Part shown: piece after piece, positions 18,658 through 27,011 of the stretch
How positions within the stretch are numbered: the stretch's first letter is position 1
Layout of the letters: each line of letters starts with the position of its first letter
Origin: Flavilitoribacter nigricans DSM 23189 = NBRC 102662
GTDB taxonomy: Bacteria > Bacteroidota > Bacteroidia > Chitinophagales > Saprospiraceae
Length of the DNA: 56,794 nt
Direction of reading: 5' to 3'
NCBI RefSeq assembly: GCF_002646595.1
Contig: NZ_PDUD01000059.1
Location: 1 to 56,794 of the forward strand
The notes under the pieces: generated by a model
What the model saw: the letters and a program-made list of their open reading frames with translations, nothing else
Database searches by the model: none
Told to the model about the DNA's origin: nothing
Translations under genes and position numbers: made by a program

Positions 18658-18666
18658 ACCAAAAAC

Positions 18667-20370
18667 ATGTACGCTCTGTTTAAACCCAGTTTGATTTTTT
18701 GGTTCTTCACCATAATTTTTTCGGTACCTAACATAGTACACTCCCAGAATTACAATGGTCAAGATTATGCATTTATCTTCTATAATACCCATTTCACGAA
18801 AGGATGGACTCCCCTAACCGAAGTAGAAAAAGAAGTGAAAATACTTTCGAAAGAACTTACTGAAAGTTACCAATTTAAAGTTGAACAATTTGCTAATCTG
18901 ACAAACGACGAGCTACACGAAAAACTGAAGGAGATCAACAGCCGGCCGTTTACGGCCCAGGATCAGGTGTTGTTCTTCTTCAGTAGCCACGGTTTATACA
19001 AAGAGCACAGCAATCAGGGATATCTGATCCCCAGCGACGGCCCCAAAGCGTCGCGCTACGGAGAAGGTTGGCTAAGCTACGGCCAACTGCGTGATTATCT
19101 GGGAGAGAACCGGGCGAAACATATTCTCGTTGCTTTGGATGCCTGCCATTCGGGCGCATTCGGAAATCGGTACAGAGGGCATCCGAAAGGTCTGCCCTGG
19201 CAGGGCGAGGTCAACTGTGAAACATTAGCCAGGTCTTCTCTTCGCTATCGCAGCCGTCTGTATTTTTCCTCTGGAAATAAAATGGAGCGTACCCCTGCTG
19301 AATCCGTTTTTGTAGACCGCTGGCTGCAGTGTCTGAGGGAATTACCCCGGAAAGGCCGGTATGTAGTGTCCAGTAATGATCTGGAGCAATATGTGAACAC
19401 CATCTCGGTTTCTTCTCCTGAAAACGGAACGTTTTACGGTCACGAACCATCGGGGGAATTTGTTTTTGTCCACAAGGACGTCTGTCAGCCGGGAGTGGTC
19501 GACCAAGTAAAGCGCCAACCGCCACCGAAGGTAGTCGATTCGCGGAAGGTCATTGCCATACCGAAACTGACCGATATTCCCGGCGGCACTTTTAAAATGG
19601 GACGAAAAACGGGAACTACCTTTGGTACTGCCGATCATGTCCATTTGGTGGAAGTCGGTCCTTTTGCTATCGCCCCGGTGGAAGTCACTTTTGAAAATTT
19701 TGATGCTTATTGTGAAGAAAAGAAGCTTCCTCTGCCGGAAGATGAGGGATGGGGTAGAGGAAAACAACCAGTCATAAATGTGAGCTGGTTTGATGCCGTT
19801 AATTACTGCAACTGGCTGAGCGAAAAATTTGGATATCAGAAAGTATACCAGATTAACGGAGGAGAGGTGTTTGCAGATCTAAAGGCCAATGGATACAGAT
19901 TGCCCACCGAGGCCGAGTGGGAATACGTTGCTTCCAGACCCGCTCACAGTGGGGGAGGAAATTATTTGCGAAGGGGAGAAGGACAGGCCGATTTCGGTAA
20001 TGGAAAAAGCATAGCGGATCCCGGCGAGTTAAATTTCGATGCTTCTCCCGGATTGAAGACCAATAGCTCTATTACCGGATATTCCAGAGAACAACCGGTT
20101 CAGTCAGGCAGCTTAGCAAATGCAAATCCGCTTTTCCTGTTCGATCTAAGTGGAAATGTTGCCGAGTGGTGTAACGATTGGTATGCTGATGACTTCTACA
20201 CCTACTCACCCAAAGAAAATCCCGTCGGGCCTTTAGGCGGTACCCGACGGGTGATTCGTGGAGGTTCTTTTCAGGATGGCCCCAACGAGATTCAGTCTTT
20301 TTCTCGGGATAGTCGTCCGCCTATTTATCGTGGCAAGACATTGGGGTTTCGTCTGGCTAGAAACCTTTAA
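18667..20370 (+). CDS. Exported caspase-like peptidase (C14) fused to an FGE-sulfatase-fold domain
   Basis: A 567-residue protein with an export signal (about 1-26, ending IVHSQ). Residues about 33-270 form a caspase/orthocaspase domain with the dyad His108 (FFFSSHGLY) and Cys160 (VALDACHSGAF), both intact, and an SDGP segment between them. Residues about 300-567 form a SUMF1/FGE-like domain (IPGGTFKMG, YRLPTEAEWEY, LSGNVAEWCNDWY, VIRGGSFQDG, LGFRLARNL). The active-site cysteines of true formylglycine-generating enzymes are absent from the last 60 residues, so this part is probably a C-type-lectin-like binding module. Prokaryotic caspase plus FGE fusions are known, notably in cyanobacteria; this one is exported and tied to an EAD membrane protein. 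Substrate and trigger are unknown. Confidence 0.9.
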   Translation: MYALFKPSLIFWFFTIIFSVPNIVHSQNYNGQDYAFIFYNTHFTKGWTPLTEVEKEVKILSKELTESYQFKVEQFANLTNDELHEKLKEINSRPFTAQDQVLFFFSSHGLYKEHSNQGYLIPSDGPKASRYGEGWLSYGQLRDYLGENRAKHILVALDACHSGAFGNRYRGHPKGLPWQGEVNCETLARSSLRYRSRLYFSSGNKMERTPAESVFVDRWLQCLRELPRKGRYVVSSNDLEQYVNTISVSSPENGTFYGHEPSGEFVFVHKDVCQPGVVDQVKRQPPPKVVDSRKVIAIPKLTDIPGGTFKMGRKTGTTFGTADHVHLVEVGPFAIAPVEVTFENFDAYCEEKKLPLPEDEGWGRGKQPVINVSWFDAVNYCNWLSEKFGYQKVYQINGGEVFADLKANGYRLPTEAEWEYVASRPAHSGGGNYLRRGEGQADFGNGKSIADPGELNFDASPGLKTNSSITGYSREQPVQSGSLANANPLFLFDLSGNVAEWCNDWYADDFYTYSPKENPVGPLGGTRRVIRGGSFQDGPNEIQSFSRDSRPPIYRGKTLGFRLARNL

Positions 20371-20372
20371 TG

Positions 20373-21392
20373 CTATTGCCGCGCTGGAACGGTATTGAAA
20401 TTCTGCTGTAAAATAGGAAGCTGTGCATTAGCCCGTGCCACTTCCGTTTCAATTCTGGCGCCAGTTTCGGTACGGGCTCGTTCCCGCTGCCGTTCCATCA
20501 GTAAGGCCATAGCCGCCTTGCGATTCTCCGCATCGGAGGAATCAATTTCCTGCTGGATCGATTCGATCATTTTCATGGCCTCTTCGGCACATTGGGAGGT
20601 TGGATCAATAAACCGCAGCCGCTCCAGCCCCTTGTCATAATTGTTAGCCGCCAGGTAAGTTCTGGCCTCCATGAGTAGCTGCCGGCACCGCTTATTGACG
20701 TATTTACGGTAAATATCCACAGTCATTTCCTTGACGTCTTCGTAGCAACTCACCTCCCTGGGGATCGGCCACAGGATCTGCAGGGCGCGAACCGGGGAAT
20801 CAAGCCGGTCCAACTGGCGGGCCTGCTCGATGATATCATCACAGTTGTTCTTGTAATAATTAATGATCTTTTCCCGGGTTTGACTTAAAAATTTGGCAAA
20901 ACGCGAATCATTCGGCCGGAGATTTCGGATCACATTATTTATGGCCTGGTTGCTATTTCTACCCTGACCTTGTAGTTGTAACTGGAGGTTAGAAAAAATA
21001 ATATCCTCGTGGATATATTGAATCGCCAGGGTCAGGGATACATCAACCACATTAATTTTCTTCAAACCTACATCAACAGTATTTTCACCGTACACTTCCA
21101 TCTTGGGAAAGCAAACGACTCCCCGGGCCATCGTTTTCATGGAAATGTTTTGTTCTTCGGGATCGACCGTGATGGGCCCTATCCGGGAAGCGGAAATATT
21201 AGAGGTAACGCCGCTTGTCGATATGATATTGATGATCCGGGTCTCCAGTTTGCTAACCTGAATGGAATCCAGACCGGAATAACTATTCGGTTTCATATAG
21301 ACGCCAACCGTTAGCTGGCTATCATCCTGTGCCATGCCCTTTATAGCCAAAGCACAAACAAAAATTGTAATTAGAATTGGAAGAAATTTCAT
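20373..21392 (-). CDS. Exported helical protein of unknown function, last gene of the CsgG-like operon
   Basis: A 339-residue exported protein, counted from the ATG at 21392. A longer frame upstream would overlap the preceding gene, and this start gives a clean signal peptide (MKFLPILITIFVCALAIKGMAQ). The first half is a mixed alpha/beta domain resembling LPP20/CsgG-associated periplasmic proteins (VVDVSLTLAIQYI, IFSNLQLQLQGQG). The second half has TPR-like helices (RALQILWPIPREVSCYEDV, ARTYLAANNYDKGLERLRFI) and ends in a charged coiled coil (KAAMALLMERQRERARTETG). Function not identified. Its stop codon lies 2 bp from the stop of the convergent caspase gene, so the two operons are packed end to end. 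It is 13 bp downstream of the DUF6175 gene. Confidence 0.8.
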   Translation of the reverse strand: MKFLPILITIFVCALAIKGMAQDDSQLTVGVYMKPNSYSGLDSIQVSKLETRIINIISTSGVTSNISASRIGPITVDPEEQNISMKTMARGVVCFPKMEVYGENTVDVGLKKINVVDVSLTLAIQYIHEDIIFSNLQLQLQGQGRNSNQAINNVIRNLRPNDSRFAKFLSQTREKIINYYKNNCDDIIEQARQLDRLDSPVRALQILWPIPREVSCYEDVKEMTVDIYRKYVNKRCRQLLMEARTYLAANNYDKGLERLRFIDPTSQCAEEAMKMIESIQQEIDSSDAENRKAAMALLMERQRERARTETGARIETEVARANAQLPILQQNFNTVPARQ

Positions 21393-21405
21393 ATAACTAG
21401 ATAAT

Positions 21406-22329
21406 TTATTTAAGAGATACATAAATGGTGCCACCACGGATATCGGTGTCCGCTATGAGACCACCTCCATTGTCTGGTACATTTAAACCTTTAAGAAATA
21501 ATCGAATATCACGGGCAAAACGAGAAGGACGGTAGTTACGACCTCTTTCGTCCTTAAGTGGGATGCGTACTTCATCAATGGTCAGGCTTAGATTGGAACC
21601 TCGGAGATCGCTGTAGTTCCCCTTGTATGCATTTTCTTCCAGCCAAAAGTCAATCTCATCGAAGATTAGTTCGCCGGAAGCAGACTCGGAATCGAAATCG
21701 TACGCTACATTTTGATCAAGGGTGAAAAGTAGTTTGACCGTACGGCCGTTTTCCACTATATCATTGAATTTTTCCTGCATGACATTCAGGAAGTCTTCTA
21801 CCAGTTCTACCCGCTCTCCATCGCCGTCGGTACTACTGAGCGCTCTTTCCACCAGCATTGTAAAATCACCCCGACTTTGCGGACTGCTATGGGTCTTGTT
21901 GGCCAGAGACCTTCCGGTAAAGGCATCAAAAGCTGTAAGGATGATCCGGGCACTGTTTGCCCCACCCGTACCGGCAATGGTATCTACCTCTACTTCTACA
22001 TAAATATCCGCCCGGGAAGCGCCAACGATAGCGCTTTTTACATCACTCAGATCGCCGGAAGTATAAGTGGCATCAGTATTTAGTATATTCAGCGTAGCCC
22101 GGAAATCAACGGTCGTGTACCCTCGATTATCAAATCCCTCTTTGACTTTTGTGATGGCGACCCGGCGGGCGATATCTTCCTCGAGCACCGTACGTAGGTC
22201 TTCGTGTTCTTTGGCGAAGGGAATGACGATGATTGATGGCTGTATGTTCGCTACTTCCCCATTACCCTGGGCCAGCGTTTCAACTGGAAGGAAAAAAGAG
22301 GAAAGTAATAATAGGAGTAAATATCTCAT
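21406..22329 (-). CDS. DUF6175-family exported protein
   Basis: A 307-residue protein with a signal peptide (about 1-20, ending TLAQ). The N-terminal domain (PSIIVIPFAKEHEDLRTVLE, then KEGFDNRGYTTVDFRATLNI) matches what I know as DUF6175, found in Bacteroidota next to CsgG-like and LPP20-like genes. The middle (ASRADIYVEVEVD, ARIILTAFDAFTGRSLANKT) is the typical CsgG/TolB-like amphitropic beta-alpha pattern, suggesting an outer-membrane-associated periplasmic protein. The C-terminal 90 residues are a separate beta domain (DEVRIPLKDERGRNYRPSRF). It sits in an operon with a CsgG-like protein and a lipoprotein. The biochemical role is unknown. Confidence 0.8.
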   Translation of the reverse strand: MRYLLLLLLSSFFLPVETLAQGNGEVANIQPSIIVIPFAKEHEDLRTVLEEDIARRVAITKVKEGFDNRGYTTVDFRATLNILNTDATYTSGDLSDVKSAIVGASRADIYVEVEVDTIAGTGGANSARIILTAFDAFTGRSLANKTHSSPQSRGDFTMLVERALSSTDGDGERVELVEDFLNVMQEKFNDIVENGRTVKLLFTLDQNVAYDFDSESASGELIFDEIDFWLEENAYKGNYSDLRGSNLSLTIDEVRIPLKDERGRNYRPSRFARDIRLFLKGLNVPDNGGGLIADTDIRGGTIYVSLK

Positions 22330-22443
22330 GTTATGATATGGTTTTATAGATAGTCATCAGACCGGTTTACAGTGCTTGGTGACTTAAAGTGTAATTGAAA
22401 CTTTGACCGATACAAGAATGGCCGTAATAGTTGATAGCCGAAA

Positions 22444-22902
22444 TCAATAACCAAATTTTCGGGTAGCCCCGATCTCTTCAAGGTATTTACGGAGGTTCTG
22501 GTAGTTGATCGTCATATCCTTAGAAATCCTTTTGCCACGTTGTGCAGCTATTTCTACGGGGTCCCACTGTTCAGTAATAAAGCGTTCGTAAGTACCTTCT
22601 TGTACCAAGCCATTGAAAAATTCCGGTGCTTTGGCACGAAATTCACTTTCCGAGGCAACCATAGGGCGACTGAGAGCCGTAAATCGAGGCATCCCCCGGA
22701 GAATGACTGTTTCAAAAGCACGAATGATGGCGTCCTTTTCAGCCTTTTTAAAATTGGATCCTTCGCCAGTGGACCGGAGGGTCACCAGGCCTGAGCCCGG
22801 GCTTTCGAGAAAAGTGGTACCCAATGGTTCGTTAGTAGTCACCTGTAATTTATTGTTACAGGCAAGCAGGAAAACTATCGGAAGCAGAATTATTATGCGC
22901 AT
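22444..22902 (-). CDS. Small lipoprotein of the CsgG-like operon
   Basis: A 152-residue predicted lipoprotein. I start it at the ATG at 22902, giving MRIIILLPIVFLLACNN with lipobox LLAC (Cys15); the frame is open further upstream, to 23010, but that extension lacks a signal-like start. The mature protein is about 135 residues, with GEGSNFKKAEKDAIIRAFET, a stretch resembling the start of LPP20/CsgG-linked lipoproteins in which extra ATPase-like helices pack on a beta sheet. It ends in RKFGY. It is likely to sit at the inner face of the outer membrane with the CsgG-like protein encoded upstream. Function unknown. Confidence 0.78.
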   Translation of the reverse strand: MRIIILLPIVFLLACNNKLQVTTNEPLGTTFLESPGSGLVTLRSTGEGSNFKKAEKDAIIRAFETVILRGMPRFTALSRPMVASESEFRAKAPEFFNGLVQEGTYERFITEQWDPVEIAAQRGKRISKDMTINYQNLRKYLEEIGATRKFGY

Positions 22903-23095
22903 GATAAATACGGATAGATAGGTAAATAATAGTCCATTCGAAAACCAGGATCTTTCTGAAGCCGGAAATTTTTTAAAGGAAATGATCAATGAATCCTTTC
23001 TGTACACCAATATTGCAGCAGCATTTCGCTTGCCTTGTTGAAACAGTTTTGCCAGCTTAGGGATACGTGCGGGTTTCGAACGGACTTTTTGTAGG

Positions 23096-23977
23096 CTATT
23101 TTATTACGGCGAGGCCTTCTATATCTTTCTTTTCGAAAAAGGCTTCCTGTTCTTTTTTGGAAACTTTGCACTGGGCGTAATCTCCTTCCACAGAAGTAAC
23201 CTTAAGAGAAGCGATCTCCTTTTTCTGGACACCGGAAGATCCATCCGGATTTTTTCTGTAGATCACTTCGATAACCCGGAAAGACTCGTTCTTCTTGAAT
23301 TGGTGAAACCGGTAGCCGAATAATTCAACGGCAATGACGGCATCCTCCTCAACTTCAAGGTTGGTAATCATGAACTGTAGGGGAAAATACTCATCCAGAA
23401 AGTCATTGACATTCTTTTCGAGACTTTTGTTGAATGCGATCTGAATTAAACCATCAACAATATCTTTAGTGATTTGGGAAGCACTGCTTGATGCATTTGC
23501 GTCCTCGGCCGATTCTTCAGTAGCCATTGTCACGGTGCTGGCGTTTCTGCCTTTAGGAGATAGTAATTCTACCGCAAGACTTTCGCCGGTAGCTACATCC
23601 ACAACCGCAAGTTGAACGGTAGCATACTGTAAGCCTCTATCGGCATTTAATAAATGACCAATGATGAGGTATTTTGCACCAAGTGCACGTCCTTGCTCTA
23701 CCATGTAGCCATTTAAATAGATGCCATCTTTCTGCCGGTCCAACTCATTCATTACGGCTTCCTGGTTTTCTCGATCTATTATTCTAAATCGATTGGCAGA
23801 AGTGACGTACTGGGTCACCATTCGATAAGCTTCGTCGGCCTGTTGTGCAGATGCATATTCACTGTAGGTAAATGGCACTAGCGATGCCGTTGGGAGTTTA
23901 CGAACCTTAGTTTGTGCGGAACCAACAACATTAAAAGTTAGGAATAAAAGGAATAGATAAGATCCAATGCGTAGCAT
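23096..23977 (-). CDS. CsgG/HfaB-like exported protein, first gene of the minus-strand operon
   Basis: A 293-residue protein with an export signal (about 1-21, ending GSAQ). Residues about 30-210 carry the CsgG-like fold pattern: SLVPFTYSEYASAQQADEAY, NRFRIIDRENQEAVMNELDR, then GRALGAKYLIIGHL and TVQLAVVDVATGE. CsgG proteins form the outer-membrane pore for curli; this relative lacks the lipobox cysteine and the long transmembrane hairpins are not obvious, so a periplasmic scaffold or sensor is more likely than a secretion pore. The C-terminal 80 residues form an extra beta domain (LFGYRFHQFKKNESFRVIEV) that may resemble a GTPase-like or OB fold; I cannot name it. No curli subunit gene is nearby. 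Confidence 0.8.
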   Translation of the reverse strand: MLRIGSYLFLLFLTFNVVGSAQTKVRKLPTASLVPFTYSEYASAQQADEAYRMVTQYVTSANRFRIIDRENQEAVMNELDRQKDGIYLNGYMVEQGRALGAKYLIIGHLLNADRGLQYATVQLAVVDVATGESLAVELLSPKGRNASTVTMATEESAEDANASSSASQITKDIVDGLIQIAFNKSLEKNVNDFLDEYFPLQFMITNLEVEEDAVIAVELFGYRFHQFKKNESFRVIEVIYRKNPDGSSGVQKKEIASLKVTSVEGDYAQCKVSKKEQEAFFEKKDIEGLAVIK

Positions 23978-24351
23978 AAAACGGGGAATTAGTTATTAAT
24001 GAAATAATTGATCTTGGATTAAAGTTAGGAATAATGAACCTTAAAAAAGTATATTTAATGGAAAAACGATTATTATTGCGATTAGTGTATAAAAAACTGT
24101 AATTCAAAGAATTAGATGTAGCAATTATTGATTACAAAGAAGGCTTTTTACAATAATTCTGATTCGAAATTTGCTGACAAATCACCAGTGGGAGTTTTAA
24201 TTATATTGAAGTGTATATATTGTTTTTTTTGATTACATCTGATGGTCAAAGCAAAATGAAGTTATTTATAAAATTCAATTCTGGGATGGGGTAATAATAC
24301 TATAAGCACTTAAACTGGTAAAGAGGAAGGGAAGGACCTTAAACACCTATT
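23978..24351. other. AT-rich intergenic end of the cassette
   Basis: About 370 bases without an open frame of interest and with a high A/T content. It should contain the promoter of the CsgG-like operon (minus strand), but I found no TTTG/TAnnTTTG pair. It ends at the right direct repeat. Confidence 0.55.
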
Positions 24352-24394
24352 GGCAGCAGCCCTGTATCTGGCGTGGATGGGGGAGGAAGCATGA
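24352..24394 (+). pseudogene. Right direct repeat: displaced 3' end of the GH63-like gene
   Basis: Bases 24352-24385 repeat 16537-16570 with one mismatch. The reading frame continues as Glu-Ala-stop (24386-24394), so the fragment encodes AAALYLAWMGEEA. There is no start or upstream coding sequence. The simplest reading is that this was the original end of the GH63-like gene and that the cassette now separating the two copies supplied a replacement end (GE-stop). Confidence 0.7.
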
Positions 24395-24432
24395 AAAGAA
24401 ACAGCTCCATCCCTTTGCATAGAGATGGAGCT
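24394..24432 (-). terminator. Rho-independent terminator of ettA
   Basis: A perfect 9-bp stem (agctccatc at 24403-24411 against gatggagct at 24424-24432) with a 12-base loop. On the minus strand it is followed by the T-rich tract gtttcttttcat. It lies 15 bp beyond the ettA stop. Confidence 0.85.
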
Positions 24433-24446
24433 GGATCGGTAGTTCA

Positions 24447-26126
24447 CTACCGGTTGATCACATTTTTAAACTTCGGACGACGCGGAGCCACATCACCCAT
24501 TTTTTCCTTCTTCATCGCTTCGTAGGCCGAGTAGTTCCCTTCAAAGAAGATCACTTCGGCTTCATCTTCGAATGAAATAATGTGGGTGGCCAGCCGGTCG
24601 ATAAACCAGCGATCGTGGGAGATCACCAGCACGCATCCGGCGAAGTCGTCCAGCGCATCTTCCAGGGCGCGGAGTGTATTCACGTCGATATCGTTCGTCG
24701 GTTCGTCCAGCAGGAGTACGTTGCCGCCTTCCCGCAGGGTCATGGCCAGGTGGAGTCGGTTGCGCTCCCCGCCTGAAAGGACGCCCAGCTTTTTTTGCTG
24801 ATCGGAACCCGAAAAGTTGAAACGGCTCAGATAAGCCCGGGCGTTGACGCTGGTATTGCCGACGGTGATCAGGTCCTGCCCGCCGGATACGGCATCATAT
24901 ACGGTCTTTTCGGCCTGTTGCAGTTCTTCGTGGCTCTGGTCTACGTAGGCGATCTCAACGGTATTACCCTTGGAGACACTTCCGGTATCGGGTTCGACCT
25001 CGCCCATGATGATGCGGAACAGCGTACTTTTACCGACACCATTGGGACCGATAATACCCACGATGGCATTGCGGGGAATATCAAAGGTGAGGTTCTCGAA
25101 CAGGACCCGGTCTCCGTAGGATTTGGCTACGTTCTCGATCTGGATCACCTGATCCCCGAGCCGCGGACCGGGTGGAATGTACAGCTCAAGGCGAGCCTCT
25201 TTCTGTTTTATTTCCTCGTCGGCCAGTTTTTCGTAGGCATTCAAACGGGCTTTACCCTTAGCCTGACGGGCTTTGGGAGCCATCCGGATCCAGTCCAGTT
25301 CGCGTTGCAGGGTTTTGCGGCGTTTGCTCTCCGCTTTTTCTTCTTGTTCCAGGCGTTTGGCTTTTTGATCCAGCCAGGAGGAATAATTGCCCTCCCAGGG
25401 AATACCTTCGCCCCGGTCCAGCTCGAGGATCCAGCCGGCAACATTATCGAGGAAATAACGGTCGTGGGTAACGGCAATCACCGTACCCGGAAAACCTTGC
25501 AGGTATTGTTCCAGCCAGTCTACGGACTCCGCATCCAGATGGTTGGTCGGTTCGTCCAGCAGCAGGATGTCCGGATTGCTGAGCAGCAGGCGGCACAGCG
25601 CTACCCGGCGGCGTTCCCCTCCGGAGAGTACCTTGATCTGGGCGTCATCCGGCGGACAGCGCAGGGCTTCCATGGCGGTATTGAGGCGGTGATCGAGCTC
25701 CCAGGCGTTATGATGGTCCAGTTGATCCATCATTTCTCCCTGCTTATCGATGAGCTTCATCATTTCATCATCGTCCATCGGTTCGGCCAGTTTGAGGTTG
25801 AGTTCCTCGTAGGCCGCCATGAGGTCCACGATCTCCTGCACCCCTTCCTCAACGACCTGCCGGACGGTTTTGCTTTCGTCCAGTTCGGGTTCCTGTGCGA
25901 GGTAGCCGATCTTATAACTACCGTCGAACGAAATGCGACCTTCGTAATTGCTGTCGAGCCCGGCAATGATCTTGAGAAGCGTAGATTTACCGGAACCGTT
26001 GAGACCCAGTACGCCGATCTTGGCCCCGTAGAAGAAGGAGAGCCAGATATTTTTGAGAACCTGTTTATTGGGTGGAAAGGTCTTGGAGACCCCTTCCATG
26101 GAAAATATGATCTTGTTGTCTGACAT
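24447..26126 (-). CDS. ettA: Energy-dependent translational throttle protein EttA (ABC-F ATPase)
   Basis: A cytoplasmic ABC-F protein that binds the ribosomal E site and gates entry into elongation according to the ATP/ADP ratio. The 559-residue product has two ATP-binding domains: Walker A GLNGSGKST and GPNGVGKST, signatures LSGGERRRVALC and LSGGERNRLHLA, and Walker B ILLLDEPTNHLD and VLLLDEPTNDID. They are joined by a charged linker (LEQEEKAESKRRKTLQREL, then PKARQAKGKARLNAYEKL). The first domain contains the arm insertion (LMAAYEELNLKL to DHHNAWELDHRLN) diagnostic of EttA. Length is exactly that of the family. It is monocistronic, with its own terminator. Confidence 0.97.
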   Translation of the reverse strand: MSDNKIIFSMEGVSKTFPPNKQVLKNIWLSFFYGAKIGVLGLNGSGKSTLLKIIAGLDSNYEGRISFDGSYKIGYLAQEPELDESKTVRQVVEEGVQEIVDLMAAYEELNLKLAEPMDDDEMMKLIDKQGEMMDQLDHHNAWELDHRLNTAMEALRCPPDDAQIKVLSGGERRRVALCRLLLSNPDILLLDEPTNHLDAESVDWLEQYLQGFPGTVIAVTHDRYFLDNVAGWILELDRGEGIPWEGNYSSWLDQKAKRLEQEEKAESKRRKTLQRELDWIRMAPKARQAKGKARLNAYEKLADEEIKQKEARLELYIPPGPRLGDQVIQIENVAKSYGDRVLFENLTFDIPRNAIVGIIGPNGVGKSTLFRIIMGEVEPDTGSVSKGNTVEIAYVDQSHEELQQAEKTVYDAVSGGQDLITVGNTSVNARAYLSRFNFSGSDQQKKLGVLSGGERNRLHLAMTLREGGNVLLLDEPTNDIDVNTLRALEDALDDFAGCVLVISHDRWFIDRLATHIISFEDEAEVIFFEGNYSAYEAMKKEKMGDVAPRRPKFKNVINR

Positions 26127-27011
26127 GGATATTGGTAAGATTTAGGCACTTTAATAAGCGGGAAAATAGCAAATAGTGTACGTAGGTTCCCGGTTTCGCG
26201 AAATTGCAGAAAGTTTTGATAATTTACGAAACTATGTTCGGCTTATTTTGCGATTTTCCGGCTTTGCTCCGGAATAAACCAGAGTGGAGGTAACGAAAAT
26301 ATTTTAGACTGTCGGGGAGGAGTGTAAAATATGGCCTGCTTTTATATTTTTGATAATCAGTATTTTACGTTATTTTCATATAAAATAAAATTATAAATTA
26401 GTCTGAAATTAAAAATTTTTCATCAAAATTGAAACTTCTGCGATCTACCACCGTAAAGTCAATCATAAACTACAACACAATTCTACTTTTCAACTGCAAG
26501 ACACCAGACACAACAACACTTCTCTTTTACTACAACAACACTCAATTGGTACAGCACTTTGAACTATACTGTATGTACCCAAATAAGTTGAAAAAACGTT
26601 CACGTCATTAGCAAAGATTCAAAACCAAAAGTTTTTTTCCACTACTGCAATCCGTAGTCGGTGATTACGCTGCAATCCGGAAAAGAGCTACTCTGTTTTT
26701 CCCCTCATTCCAATTGTCTATCGAACGTTTTTAAATCCAAAATTTAAGTTTTCAGGTTTAGGTAATCTGTATTCCCGGATACGGACCAACAGTTTGTACA
26801 CGGAACTGAGGTCTCACCCAAAGGAATACTTCCCATTTCATTTGGTAGCTATTACTGCCGCCGGATGACCGGATCGGTACGGCCGCTGCTATCGGCTGTT
26901 GCCGACGGTGCAGGTCTTTGACCCCAATCACACTTAGGTGCGGTGATTGGCCCGGGATCGTATTGCCCCAACCTGAGCGTAATAGAAAACCTCTTCACTA
27001 AATTCTTAACA
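26127..27011. other. AT-rich intergenic region between ettA and the WD40 pair
   Basis: About 880 bases holding the ettA promoter (minus) and the WD40 gene leader (plus). Short open frames (for example 26429-26611, with a TTG start) are low-complexity and not protein-like. No RNA gene, repeat or clear promoter was recognised. The stretch 26450-26550 is unusually rich in ACAACA-type triplets. Confidence 0.5.

Larger units (their letters stand above)
16537..24385. mobile_element. Putative genomic cassette flanked by 34-bp direct repeats
   Basis: The 3' end of the GH63-like gene (16537-16570) is repeated at 24352-24385 with 33 of 34 identical bases and in the same orientation. The right copy reads on in frame (AAALYLAWMGE, then EA and a stop), looking like the displaced original gene end, directly before the ettA terminator. 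The 7.8 kb between the copies is AT-richer than both flanks and carries seven genes, all predicted to be exported or membrane proteins. This is the pattern left by site-specific integration into a gene 3' end. No integrase is inside, so it would be a cargo-only or decayed element. Duplication of the gene end by ordinary recombination is an alternative. Confidence 0.6.

Noticed and set aside
19570-20370. FGE-like domain as the maturase of the sulfatase at 37450
   Set aside because: The cysteines needed for formylglycine formation are missing from its C-terminal part.
23096-23977. CsgG-like gene as evidence for a curli secretion system
   Set aside because: No lipobox cysteine, no curli subunit or nucleator gene nearby.
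24795-26123. 442-codon + strand frame opposite ettA
   Set aside because: Antisense to EttA, whose motifs are all intact.
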